This document shows, piece by piece, positions 1-8,328 of a stretch of 8,774 nt of DNA. Position 1 is the stretch's first letter. Each line of letters begins with the position of its first letter. The stretch is from an uncultured Gemmatimonadaceae bacterium. GTDB lineage: Bacteria; Gemmatimonadota; Gemmatimonadetes; Gemmatimonadales; Gemmatimonadaceae. Under the pieces are notes generated by a model that made no database searches, was not told the origin of the DNA, and was given only the letters and a program-made list of their open reading frames with translations. The stretch lies in NCBI GenBank assembly GCA_955652635.1, contig CATPBN010000040.1, forward strand, positions 1 through 8,774, given 5' to 3'. The position numbers and the translations under genes are program-made.

Positions 1-1896
1 ACCGAAAGCCACGTTCGCGCGCTGCGCAATTCCACGCGCGTCAAGTCCGAGCCGCGCCAACTGCTTCGCGCGCGGAGCCTGATCGATGAAATCGTCGGCC
101 ACCCCGTGCGCGACGACTTTGATCGCTGCATCCATCTCAGCGATCACGGCCGCCATGTGAGCCCCGAAGCCGTTGACGAGTGTCCCTTCCTCCACCACCA
201 GTATGTTGCGGTGATCGCGAACGATCTCGGCCAGCGCACGCTCGTCGTGCGGCTTGAGGTAGCGGCAATTCACTACCGTCACGCTCGCTCCGCTGTCGTT
301 GAGCATCTCCGCAGCTGCCAAGGACGGAATGACCATCGTTCCCACCGCGAGAATTGCGACGGCATGGTCAGGATCTCGGCCCGCGCTCGCGCTTCGACGC
401 ATAATTTCCCAAGACCCGTGTGGAACCGCTTCGATCTCGCCAACGGGCGGAACGACATCCGGCGTAGAGTCTCGCGGATAGCGGAGGCAGAACGGACCAT
501 CGGAGTGATCCAGTCCGCTTCGTAACAGCGCGATCATCTCCCGTCCATTCATTGGTGCGGTGACCACCATTCCGGGCACAGCGAGCATGTAGGCAATGTC
601 GTACAACCCCATGTGGGTGGGGCCATCTTCTCCCACCACGCCGGCGCGATCCATCGCGAAGATCACTGGCAGGTGCTGAATCGCGACGTCGTGAATGACG
701 TTGTCGTAAGCGCGCTGGAGGAAAGTCGAGTAGATGGCGCAGACGGGTCGGATCCCCTGAGTCGCGAGGCCGGCCGCAAACGTCACGGCGTGTCCCTCGG
801 CTATTCCGACGTCGAAGAACCGCTCCGGGTACGCCTTCGCAAAGGCGCTCGTACCCGTTCCACTCGGCATTGCTCCGGTGATGGCAACGACGTTTTGATT
901 CTCTGCGGCGAGCTCCACCAATCCCTGCCCAAACGCGGCGGTGTAAGCGGTATTCGCGACCGACACCTTCCTCAGCTTTCCGGTCGCGGGATCGTGGCCC
1001 GGAGGCAGCGCGTGCCATTTCTCGATGTGCTCTCCAGCGGGGAATCCCTTCCCCTTCTGGGTGATGCAGTGGATCAGGCGAGGTCCTTCCAGCTCCTTGA
1101 CGGCAGCGAAGGTGTCCATCAGCGCATCGATGTCGTGGCCATCGATGGGACCGAAATACCTGAACCCAAGCTCCTCGAACAGGACGCCCGGCGTGAAGAA
1201 GGTCTTCACGCTTTCCTCCCACTTTCTAACCAGCGCACCAACTCCCGACAGAGGACCAGGCGCGGAATCTATGACGGCTCCGATCGCGGACCTGACGCGA
1301 TTGTACAGCGGATTCCGCTGTATCGAAGTCAGATACTTCGACATCGCGCCGACGTTCGGCGCAATCGACATCTCGTTGTCGTTGAGGATGACGATGAAGT
1401 CGCGGTCGGAGGCGCCGGCGTTGTTCAATCCCTCGTAGGCGAGACCGCACGTCAGGGCACCGTCGCCGAGGACTGAAACGACCTTGAACTTCTGGCGGTT
1501 CAGATCACGCGCGACCGCCATCCCATAGCCGGCAGAAATTGCCGTTCCGGCGTGACCCGCACCGAAAGTGTCGTACTCGCTCTCGGCTCGCTTGAGAAAG
1601 CCGGACAGCCCGTCCTCCTGGCGAAGCGTTTCGATCCGATCGCCGCGACCGGTGAGGAGCTTGTGGGGATATCCCTGGTGGCCCACGTCCCAGACGATCT
1701 TGTCGCGGGGAGTGTCGAAGACCGCGTGGAGGGCGACCGTAAGCTCGACGACGCCCAAGCCGGCACCGATGTGTCCTCCGGTGCGCGAGCAGACCTCGAT
1801 GAGGCGCGTCCGCATGTCTTCCGAGACGGCGCGCAGCTCGTCTCGCGTCATCGGTTTCAGGTCGGCCGGCGAATTGATACGATCGAGAATGGACAT
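1..1896 (-). CDS. dxs: 1-deoxy-D-xylulose-5-phosphate synthase, 3' end cut by the window
   Basis: Dxs condenses pyruvate with glyceraldehyde 3-phosphate, using thiamine diphosphate, to give DXP, the entry metabolite of the MEP isoprenoid pathway; it is cytosolic. I read 632 codons without a stop from the ATG at 1896 to base 1. E. coli Dxs has 620 residues, so only a few C-terminal codons should be missing. The thiamine-diphosphate site shows as GDGALTCG (144-151), followed by NN 158-159 and NDN 172-174. The transketolase pyrimidine domain carries GIAEGHAVT (364-372) with the catalytic Glu at 367, then Tyr389, Arg395, Asp424 and His428, which line up with E. coli Tyr392, Arg398, Asp427 and His431. 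The usual IAEQHAVT has Gly for Gln here. It is the last visible gene of an xseB-ispA-dxs run, 11 bases after ispA. No good Shine-Dalgarno precedes the ATG, so translational coupling is likely. Family assignment is very secure. Confidence 0.97.
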   Translation of the reverse strand, partial: MSILDRINSPADLKPMTRDELRAVSEDMRTRLIEVCSRTGGHIGAGLGVVELTVALHAVFDTPRDKIVWDVGHQGYPHKLLTGRGDRIETLRQEDGLSGFLKRAESEYDTFGAGHAGTAISAGYGMAVARDLNRQKFKVVSVLGDGALTCGLAYEGLNNAGASDRDFIVILNDNEMSIAPNVGAMSKYLTSIQRNPLYNRVRSAIGAVIDSAPGPLSGVGALVRKWEESVKTFFTPGVLFEELGFRYFGPIDGHDIDALMDTFAAVKELEGPRLIHCITQKGKGFPAGEHIEKWHALPPGHDPATGKLRKVSVANTAYTAAFGQGLVELAAENQNVVAITGAMPSGTGTSAFAKAYPERFFDVGIAEGHAVTFAAGLATQGIRPVCAIYSTFLQRAYDNVIHDVAIQHLPVIFAMDRAGVVGEDGPTHMGLYDIAYMLAVPGMVVTAPMNGREMIALLRSGLDHSDGPFCLRYPRDSTPDVVPPVGEIEAVPHGSWEIMRRSASAGRDPDHAVAILAVGTMVIPSLAAAEMLNDSGASVTVVNCRYLKPHDERALAEIVRDHRNILVVEEGTLVNGFGAHMAAVIAEMDAAIKVVAHGVADDFIDQAPRAKQLARLGLDARGIAQRANVAFG

Positions 1897-1907
1897 TTCT
1901 GGCGGTT

Positions 1908-2792
1908 TCAGGACGTACGCGTTACCATGAAATTAGCGACTTGAGACAGCTCTTGCGTGAGCAGCTTCTGCTCGGCGAGAGCGTGTAAACCGTCGTGTAT
2001 CAAAGCTCGGGCCCTTGCCTGAGCCCCGTCGACCCCAAGGAGCGCGGGGAAGGAGTTTTTTCCGAGCGCCACATCCCTTCCGGTCGTCTTTCCCAACTCC
2101 GTCGTTGTCGAAGTCACATCGAGCACGTCGTCCATGATCTGAAACGCGAGTCCCACCGCGCGGCCGTAGCGCTCGACGGCGGTGACTTGCGCCAGAGAGG
2201 CACCGGCCGCAAGCGCGCCCATTACGAGAGAGGCGACGATCAGCGCGCCCGTTTTTGCCCGATGAATCTCTTCGCGGTCCCCTAGTGAGAGCGATCGACC
2301 CTCGCCGGCCAGATCGCGCGATTGGCCGCCGATCATTCCGGACACTCCACCCGCCTCGAGGAGCGTTTGAAGGAGTTTCAACCCAACCTCCTGTTTCAGC
2401 CGCATCCCGCGGGCCGCGTCGCGAACGACAAGTGCCGCGATCGGAATCATGGCGACCCCGGCAATTATCGCGGTTCGCGAGCCGTACACTTTGTGCACGG
2501 TGGGACGCCCGCGCCGCACGTCATCGTCGTCCATGCACGGAAGATCATCGTGCAGCAACGAGTACGCGTGAATTATCTCGGGCCCGCATCCGAGCAGCGT
2601 CGCATCGCCCTTCCCGCCGACGGCGCGGAAGGCATAGAGCAGCAGAAGCGGTCGAATTCGCTTTCCGGGACTCTTCAGCCCGTATCGAATCGCGTCAGCG
2701 ATGCCCGTCGGAAGACCAGACAGGTAAGTCCCACAGAGCTGATCGAGCCGCCGCTCGACGCTCTCACGCTCCCCTTCGAAGCGGGCCGGCAC
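1908..2792 (-). CDS. ispA: Farnesyl diphosphate synthase (polyprenyl synthetase, IspA type)
   Basis: This short-chain trans-prenyltransferase adds isopentenyl diphosphate units to an allylic diphosphate, probably making farnesyl diphosphate. From the GTG at 2792 the protein has 294 residues, close to E. coli IspA (299). Visible motifs are GKRIRP (43-48, IPP binding), the first Asp-rich motif DDLPCMD (82-88) followed by RRG (93-95), HRAKTGAL (177-184), and the second Asp-rich motif DDVLD (221-225). The two-residue insertion in the first motif and Tyr78 five residues before it fit a bacterial farnesyl rather than geranylgeranyl synthase; product length remains inference. The usual GD of the AGDALL segment is Gly112-Val113 here. 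The frame stays open upstream to 2945, but that part overlaps xseB out of frame. The GTG, four bases after the xseB stop, is the first sensible start; no clear Shine-Dalgarno stands at normal spacing, suggesting coupling to xseB. Confidence 0.93.
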   Translation of the reverse strand: MPARFEGERESVERRLDQLCGTYLSGLPTGIADAIRYGLKSPGKRIRPLLLLYAFRAVGGKGDATLLGCGPEIIHAYSLLHDDLPCMDDDDVRRGRPTVHKVYGSRTAIIAGVAMIPIAALVVRDAARGMRLKQEVGLKLLQTLLEAGGVSGMIGGQSRDLAGEGRSLSLGDREEIHRAKTGALIVASLVMGALAAGASLAQVTAVERYGRAVGLAFQIMDDVLDVTSTTTELGKTTGRDVALGKNSFPALLGVDGAQARARALIHDGLHALAEQKLLTQELSQVANFMVTRTS

Positions 2793-2796
2793 TTCT

Positions 2797-3009
2797 CTAG
2801 AGATCCATCTCCCGGAGCTCGAACCCGCCGTCGGATTTTTCGAGCAGCATTTGCACCTTCGTCTCCGCCCGACCGAGCTCCGCCGAGGCCGAGCGGAGCA
2901 GCTCGACTCCTTCCTCGAAGAGCTTGAGCGACGCATCGAGGCCAACCTGCTGCTCTTCGAGCGCGGCGAGGATTTCGTTTAGACGCCGAAGACTTGCTTC
3001 GAAGGTCAT
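2797..3009 (-). CDS. xseB: Exodeoxyribonuclease VII small subunit
   Basis: XseB binds the catalytic XseA subunits to form exonuclease VII, which degrades single-stranded DNA to oligonucleotides in mismatch repair and recombination. The predicted 70-residue protein is of normal family length (about 60-85). It opens with FEASLRRLNEILAALEE and continues with LDASLKLFEEGVELLR, the two amphipathic helices typical of the family: the first spaced like F-E-x-x-L-x-x-L, the second as S-L-x-L-x-E-E-G-V. I chose the ATG at 3009 because the homology begins there. A GTG at 3087 would add 26 unrelated residues, and no strong Shine-Dalgarno marks either start. xseA is not in the window. Linkage of xseB to ispA and dxs is common in bacteria, and the 4-base gap to ispA indicates cotranscription. 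The last codons read EMDL before TAG. Confidence 0.92.
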   Translation of the reverse strand: MTFEASLRRLNEILAALEEQQVGLDASLKLFEEGVELLRSASAELGRAETKVQMLLEKSDGGFELREMDL

Positions 3010-3027
3010 GAATCTGGGAGAAAGAGG

Positions 3028-3037
3028 TGAGCGCTCA
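3028..3037. promoter_or_regulatory. 10-bp perfect palindrome in the divergent xseB/ArsR region
   Basis: TGAGCGCTCA reads the same on both strands and lies 19 bases upstream of the xseB ATG, inside the divergent intergenic region. It could be half of, or a core of, an operator for a dimeric regulator such as the neighbouring ArsR-type protein. It is far (about 50 bases) from the proposed promoter of that gene, and palindromes of this length occur by chance in GC-rich DNA. The function is a guess. Confidence 0.2.
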
Positions 3038-3089
3038 TTCGAACTCCAACAATAGGGAAGATAGACGGGCAAATCGATCCCGGGCACGC

Positions 3090-3118
3090 TTGACTTTTGT
3101 CCCGATCTTTAATAACCT
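3090..3118 (+). promoter_or_regulatory. Possible sigma-70-type promoter for the ArsR-methyltransferase/ahcY operon
   Basis: TTGACT at 3090-3095 matches five of six bases of the -35 consensus. A 17-base spacer leads to TAACCT at 3113-3118, which keeps T, A and the final T of the -10 consensus. The AT-rich stretch TTTAATAA (3108-3115) overlaps and could supply an alternative -10 at shorter spacing. Transcription would begin about 10 bases before the ATG at 3136. The promoter would overlap an alternative TTG start at 3097, which favours the ATG. An 8-bp palindrome ATCCGGAT (3122-3129) lies just downstream, where a repressor could block transcription. Confidence 0.4.
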
Positions 3119-3135
3119 TCAATCCGGATGAACGG

Positions 3136-4146
3136 ATGGAACGTTTGACGCCGACCGCCCTGTTCGGGCAGATGACAGCCCTCGCGGATCCCACGAGGAG
3201 CAGGCTCCTGCTCGCCCTGGAGCGTAACGAGCTGACCGTGAACGAGCTGCGGTCCATTCTCCAGCTGCCACAATCCACTATCAGTAGGCACCTGAAGATG
3301 TTGGCTGGCGAAGGTTGGGTTGAGGCACGGGCTGAAGGCACCAGTCGCCACTACAAAATTGCGACGGATTCGCTCGATGCCTCGAGCCGACGGCTGTGGC
3401 ATCTCGTTCGCGACGAGGTGATGAATTCCACCGCCGCCGAGCACGATGCCCGGCGCACGCAGTCCGTGCTCGCGGAGCGGAGCACAAGATCGCAGCAATT
3501 CTTTTCGACGTCCGCGGGGCAGTGGGACCGAATGCGACTGGAGCTGTTCGGCCGGCGTGCTGACGTCGCTTTGTTGGGGTTGCTCGACGAGAACTGGAAA
3601 GTCGCAGATCTGGGTTCCGGAACTGGAGCGATCACGCAGGCACTCGCGCCATTCGTGGCGCACGTGATCGCAGTGGACGAATCGAGCGCAATGCTGTCGG
3701 CGGCGCGAAAGCGCTTACACGGTTTGGAGAACGTCGATATCCGAAACGGGCGGCTGGAATCTCTTCCGCTCGCGGATGCCGAAGTCGATGTGGCGCTGCT
3801 TTTTCTGGTGCTCCATTACGTGGCCGATCCGGTGCGTGTAATCGCCGAAGCGGGCCGGATTCTCAAACCGGGCGGACGTCTTCTCGTGCTCGACATGATG
3901 CCGCACGACAGACAAGACCTCAGGCAGACAATGGGACACCTGTGGCAGGGATTCGACAGTGGGACACTGGGTGGCTGGGTTCAATCGGCGGGATTCGACG
4001 GCTTCCGCTACAGCCCGCTGCCACCCGATCCCGATGCAAAGGGCCCGGTTCTCTTTGCTGCAACAGCAAGACGCAGCGCCGCGGCTGCGCGTCGTAGCGC
4101 ACCTCGCAAGAAAGCGGACGCCGTGCCGCTCATGAAAACCGCCTGA
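3136..4146 (+). CDS. ArsR-family regulator fused to a SAM-dependent methyltransferase (SahR-like)
   Basis: The 336-residue protein has two domains. Residues 5-78 form an ArsR-type winged helix: ALADPTRSRLLLAL (15-28), recognition helix PQSTISRHLKMLAGEGWVE (45-63) and wing ARAEGTSRHYKI (64-75). Residues 120-310 form a class I methyltransferase: motif I VADLGSGTGAIT (156-167), acidic Asp181, and RILKPGGRLLVLDMMPHDR (241-259). The ArsR metal site ELCVC is replaced by ELTVN and the whole protein lacks cysteine, so metal or thiol sensing is unlikely. ahcY follows 23 bases later, so I infer that the methyltransferase fold senses SAH or SAM and that the protein controls methyl-cycle genes, as described for SahR in Proteobacteria; it might also methylate something. 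The tail after 311 is Ala/Arg/Lys-rich. An in-frame TTG at 3097 would add 13 residues but lies in the probable promoter. The architecture is sure; the ligand and targets are not. Confidence 0.9.
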   Translation: MERLTPTALFGQMTALADPTRSRLLLALERNELTVNELRSILQLPQSTISRHLKMLAGEGWVEARAEGTSRHYKIATDSLDASSRRLWHLVRDEVMNSTAAEHDARRTQSVLAERSTRSQQFFSTSAGQWDRMRLELFGRRADVALLGLLDENWKVADLGSGTGAITQALAPFVAHVIAVDESSAMLSAARKRLHGLENVDIRNGRLESLPLADAEVDVALLFLVLHYVADPVRVIAEAGRILKPGGRLLVLDMMPHDRQDLRQTMGHLWQGFDSGTLGGWVQSAGFDGFRYSPLPPDPDAKGPVLFAATARRSAAAARRSAPRKKADAVPLMKTA

Positions 4147-4169
4147 CACGAATCAACACAGACCTTCGA

Positions 4170-5672
<1,503 letters not shown>

Positions 5673-5723
5673 GTCCAAGAAACAACAACGGAAGACTACC
5701 GGCCTAGGGCTGTCGGCGAGCCG

Positions 5724-5739
5724 GCCCGTGACCGCGGGC
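5724..5739. terminator. Weak GC hairpin between the convergent ahcY and DUF2723 genes
   Basis: GCCCG, a six-base loop TGACCG, then CGGGC form a five-pair all-GC stem in the 72-base gap (5673-5744) between two convergent stops. No run of T follows on either strand, so it is not a canonical intrinsic terminator. It may contribute to termination or mRNA stability for both genes. Nothing else stands out in this gap. Confidence 0.22.
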
Positions 5740-5744
5740 GTGAG

Positions 5745-7310
5745 TTACTTTCGGATCCGACTGGTCGAGTCGATCGCAAAGAACGGCGATTTGACCACGG
5801 GTCGGTTCTGCGAGTACGAGCGTTTGGTGAGTAGCGCGACGGTGCTGTCGCGCCCCACCCAGTTCTCGACCGCGGTCGAGTCGAGCAGCTTGTAACGACG
5901 CGCGAGCTCGGCGCGGTACCACTTCGCGCCGAGTAGCGGAATAGTGACGATCGTCACGTCCCTGCGAGTGCTTTCGACCTGCTGCAGATACCAGAGGGGA
6001 TAGGTGTCGTTGTCTCCCAATGCCAGCATGACGCCGTTGGGCGGGACCTTCGCCAGCATCTCTCCCGAATCGATTCGCGCCCGCGCCTCGACCTCGTCCG
6101 TTCTGCGATCAACGGCGGTCCAATTGAAGATTACGGGGGCAAAGGGTAGAACTGTCGCGATCATGTTCATCGGCGCCTTGAGCAGGTGCGAGAGCCGTAT
6201 CGCGCCGAATCCTGCCCAGAGTCCCCAGCAGATGAACGCGAAGAAAAAGAAGTAATCCCTCTCGCGCGCTTCGTGCGGAGCGTTCGCCGGAAGGAAGCCG
6301 ACGCCGAACGAAGGGCTCGCTTTCAAATTGAGATAGATCACGACGCCGAGCGAAGAAACCAGAAAAAGAAGAAACATCGCCCGCCAGCTTCGGCGGTCGG
6401 TGTTCCGGTGCGCCATGAATCCAACGACTCCGAGGATTGCGTAAAGCACGGTGATCGGGGTGCGCCACCAGCTTGCCGGTGGATCCGGAGCGAGACCTTT
6501 GGCGAACTGCCAGTCGGCATACTCGAACAGGTTTCCGAGCTGCAGATAAAATGGCGCCCGGCGCGGCCACACCGCAGGGACATCGTATTGGCGTCGCAAA
6601 ATCACATCGACGAGCGCGCTCAGCGTCGACGGGTTGCCTTGATTGATTGCCGGGTCGTGGCGCGAGCGAAAGTACAGAAATAGCACACCAGTCATCCCGA
6701 CCAATGCCACGAGGATCGAAGCCCGCATCAACTTCGCGAACGAGTGCGTCTCGCGGCGACCGTCGACGTGGCGCCGTCCCACAGGCACCGCGAAGTATCC
6801 GTCCTGCGTAGTGAACACGAGCAAAATGGCACTCGGCAGTACGAGGAGCGCCGTGAGGTGGAGCGCCCACGCGAGCCCGGCGAGATATGCTGTGAGCAGG
6901 CTCCAGCGCATGTCCGACCTCTCGCCCGCCCGGTCGCCGGCCCACAGGATGAGTGTGCCGAAGAGCAGCGCGACCGCGTAAACCTCGGTCTCTGTCGCAC
7001 TCATCCAGACAGTCGACATCGCTCCTGCCGCGATTCCCGCCGCCGTCGCGCCCAGACCGTCTCCAGTCCACTTCGCGAACAGGCTGGCCAGGACTCCACA
7101 TCCCACGGCCGTGGACGCAGCTGAAAAAAGATTGATCGCGCGAGCGAATCCAAACAGGTCGGCGAACAGCCGGCTCCAGACGTTCCCGAGCAGAACGTAG
7201 AGCGGAGTGCCAGGCGGGTGTGGGATTCCGAGGGCGTGGATGGCCGCAAGAAATTCACCCGAGTCCCACAGCGTGACGCCGGGGGCAAGGGTGAGCATGT
7301 ACAAAAACAA
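5745..7310 (-). CDS. DUF2723 (TMEM260-like) polytopic membrane protein, possible GT-C glycosyltransferase
   Basis: From the TTG at 7310 this is 521 residues with about ten hydrophobic segments, for example around 58-79, 88-125, 138-166, 195-214, 285-300, 311-329, 353-378 and 381-397. Family marks are LWDSGEF (14-20) with its acidic pair in the first extracytoplasmic loop, HPPGTPLY (31-38), EARERDYFF (347-355) and a soluble C-terminal part with GDNDTYPLWYLQ (432-443) and WYRAEL (464-469). Human TMEM260 of this family is an O-mannosyltransferase; bacterial members are largely uncharacterised, so a lipid-linked sugar transferase role is inference. The start is doubtful. The open frame continues to 7394 and encodes WTTAAILL just upstream, needed to complete the first membrane helix, yet it has no ATG, GTG or TTG there. 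An ATA at 7355, with GAGG eight bases before it, would give 536 residues. The gene follows folP and is likely the last of an ftsH-folP operon. Confidence 0.85.
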   Translation of the reverse strand: MFLYMLTLAPGVTLWDSGEFLAAIHALGIPHPPGTPLYVLLGNVWSRLFADLFGFARAINLFSAASTAVGCGVLASLFAKWTGDGLGATAAGIAAGAMSTVWMSATETEVYAVALLFGTLILWAGDRAGERSDMRWSLLTAYLAGLAWALHLTALLVLPSAILLVFTTQDGYFAVPVGRRHVDGRRETHSFAKLMRASILVALVGMTGVLFLYFRSRHDPAINQGNPSTLSALVDVILRRQYDVPAVWPRRAPFYLQLGNLFEYADWQFAKGLAPDPPASWWRTPITVLYAILGVVGFMAHRNTDRRSWRAMFLLFLVSSLGVVIYLNLKASPSFGVGFLPANAPHEARERDYFFFFAFICWGLWAGFGAIRLSHLLKAPMNMIATVLPFAPVIFNWTAVDRRTDEVEARARIDSGEMLAKVPPNGVMLALGDNDTYPLWYLQQVESTRRDVTIVTIPLLGAKWYRAELARRYKLLDSTAVENWVGRDSTVALLTKRSYSQNRPVVKSPFFAIDSTSRIRK

Positions 7311-7419
7311 CAGGATCGCGGCCGTCGTCCAACCCGGCGAAGGAAAGCGTCTTATCGGTCGTGCCTCGGCGATGAGTAACCCGTCAAAACTACCTCAGCG
7401 GCTCGCGAGTCGCCCCGAG

Positions 7420-8328
7420 CTAATCGGCCAACAGCTCCGATTCCTCGGGAGTGAGAGCCCACGCGGCGTCGAGCGCGAGGCGATTCGGTCGCACCTGGTG
7501 TACGCGAAAGATGCGCGCGCCGGCAAAGAACGCCACGACATTCACGCCAACCGTTGCCATATCGCGATCTTCGTTCGAGATCACGCCGGGAGCCAGCGTG
7601 GTGCCACTCGATCCGCCACCGCTCGCAGATGTGAAGCGGATCAGCTCCGCTATCACACGCTTTCGCGATGCGCCGACAAAAACGGGATATCCCGTCGCGA
7701 CGATGCGCGGCAGCTCTACGAGCGCGGCGAGCGAATGCCCCGTGTTTTTGGAGAACCCGATACCCGGGTCCACCGCGATCCGTCCCGGATGTATGCCCGC
7801 GCGCTGCGCGATCTGGATTCTCTCTTCCAGCTCGGAGAGAATTTCTCCGACGGGATCGCGGCCGTAAGTCGCCATCTCGTAGCTCGCCATCTCACCTACG
7901 GTACCGCGCGAATGCATCAGCACGACATTGCATCCGGCTTCGGCGCAGACGCGGGGCATGTCGGGATCGAGCGACATCCCCGACACGTCGTTCACGATCG
8001 ACGCTCCCTCGGCCAGAGCGGCGCTGGCGACCTCCGATTTGACGGTATCGATGGAGATCGCGACATCGCTCCAGCGCGAGCGAATGGCGCGGATTGCAGG
8101 AAGCACTCGCTTGAGCTCCTCGCGCACCGGGACCGGCTTGGCGCCTGGCCTGGTCGATTCGCCGCCGACATCGATCGCGTCGGCGCCCTCGGAAATCATC
8201 CGGTCCGCTCGAACGACCGCCGACTCGGTTGAAACGAAGTTACCCCCGTCGCTGAAGCTGTCGGGGGTAACGTTTAGAATTCCGAAGATGTTTGGCCGCT
8301 GTGACTTTGACGGCCACGAAAAGATCAC
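7420..8328 (-). CDS. folP: Dihydropteroate synthase
   Basis: FolP joins 6-hydroxymethyl-7,8-dihydropterin diphosphate to p-aminobenzoate to form dihydropteroate in folate synthesis and is the sulfonamide target. The 302-residue protein shows the full motif series of the TIM-barrel family: GILNVTPDSFSDGG (16-29), DVGGESTRPGA (53-63), SIDT (92-95), NDVSG (113-117), the MHSRGT loop (138-143), DPGIGFSK (187-194), VGASRK (218-223) and RVH (275-277). Length is slightly above E. coli FolP (282). Part of the excess is a Gly/Ser-rich stretch SASGGGSSGTT (234-244) after the SRK strand. The start is GTG, with GAGGT nine bases upstream. Its GTGA overlaps the ftsH stop by four bases, implying translational coupling; ftsH-folP adjacency is found in many bacteria, including E. 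coli. Folate made here supports methionine synthesis, the route that remethylates the homocysteine released by AhcY. Confidence 0.97.
   Translation of the reverse strand: MIFSWPSKSQRPNIFGILNVTPDSFSDGGNFVSTESAVVRADRMISEGADAIDVGGESTRPGAKPVPVREELKRVLPAIRAIRSRWSDVAISIDTVKSEVASAALAEGASIVNDVSGMSLDPDMPRVCAEAGCNVVLMHSRGTVGEMASYEMATYGRDPVGEILSELEERIQIAQRAGIHPGRIAVDPGIGFSKNTGHSLAALVELPRIVATGYPVFVGASRKRVIAELIRFTSASGGGSSGTTLAPGVISNEDRDMATVGVNVVAFFAGARIFRVHQVRPNRLALDAAWALTPEESELLAD

Noticed and set aside
613..1476. Plus-strand open frame of 287 codons opposite dxs
   Set aside because: It lies wholly inside the well-conserved dxs gene, is rich in Arg and His with no recognisable motif, and is the expected shadow of GC-rich coding DNA.
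2255..2927. Two overlapping plus-strand open frames opposite ispA and xseB
   Set aside because: The minus-strand frames hold clear prenyl synthase and XseB motifs; the opposite frames show none.
2793..2945. Longer ispA-type protein starting at 2945
   Set aside because: The extra N-terminal residues are Ser/Arg-rich, overlap xseB out of frame and match no prenyl synthase feature; GTG at 2792 fits family length.
3097..3135. TTG start at 3097 for the ArsR-methyltransferase protein
   Set aside because: It sits between the proposed -35 and -10 elements and has no Shine-Dalgarno; ATG 3136 places the winged helix at the normal distance from the N-terminus. Not fully excluded.
4147..4169. SAH or SAM riboswitch in front of ahcY
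   Set aside because: Only 23 bases separate the two genes, too little for any known riboswitch of this class, and no stem-loop is visible there.
6229..6256. A-rich run that looks like a simple repeat
   Set aside because: It encodes the YFFFFAF segment of a conserved membrane helix of the DUF2723 protein on the minus strand.
7207..8232. Plus-strand open frame of 341 codons opposite folP and the DUF2723 5' end
   Set aside because: It covers the antisense of every folP motif, has low-complexity Arg-rich composition and spans the intergenic gap; a coding-shadow artefact.
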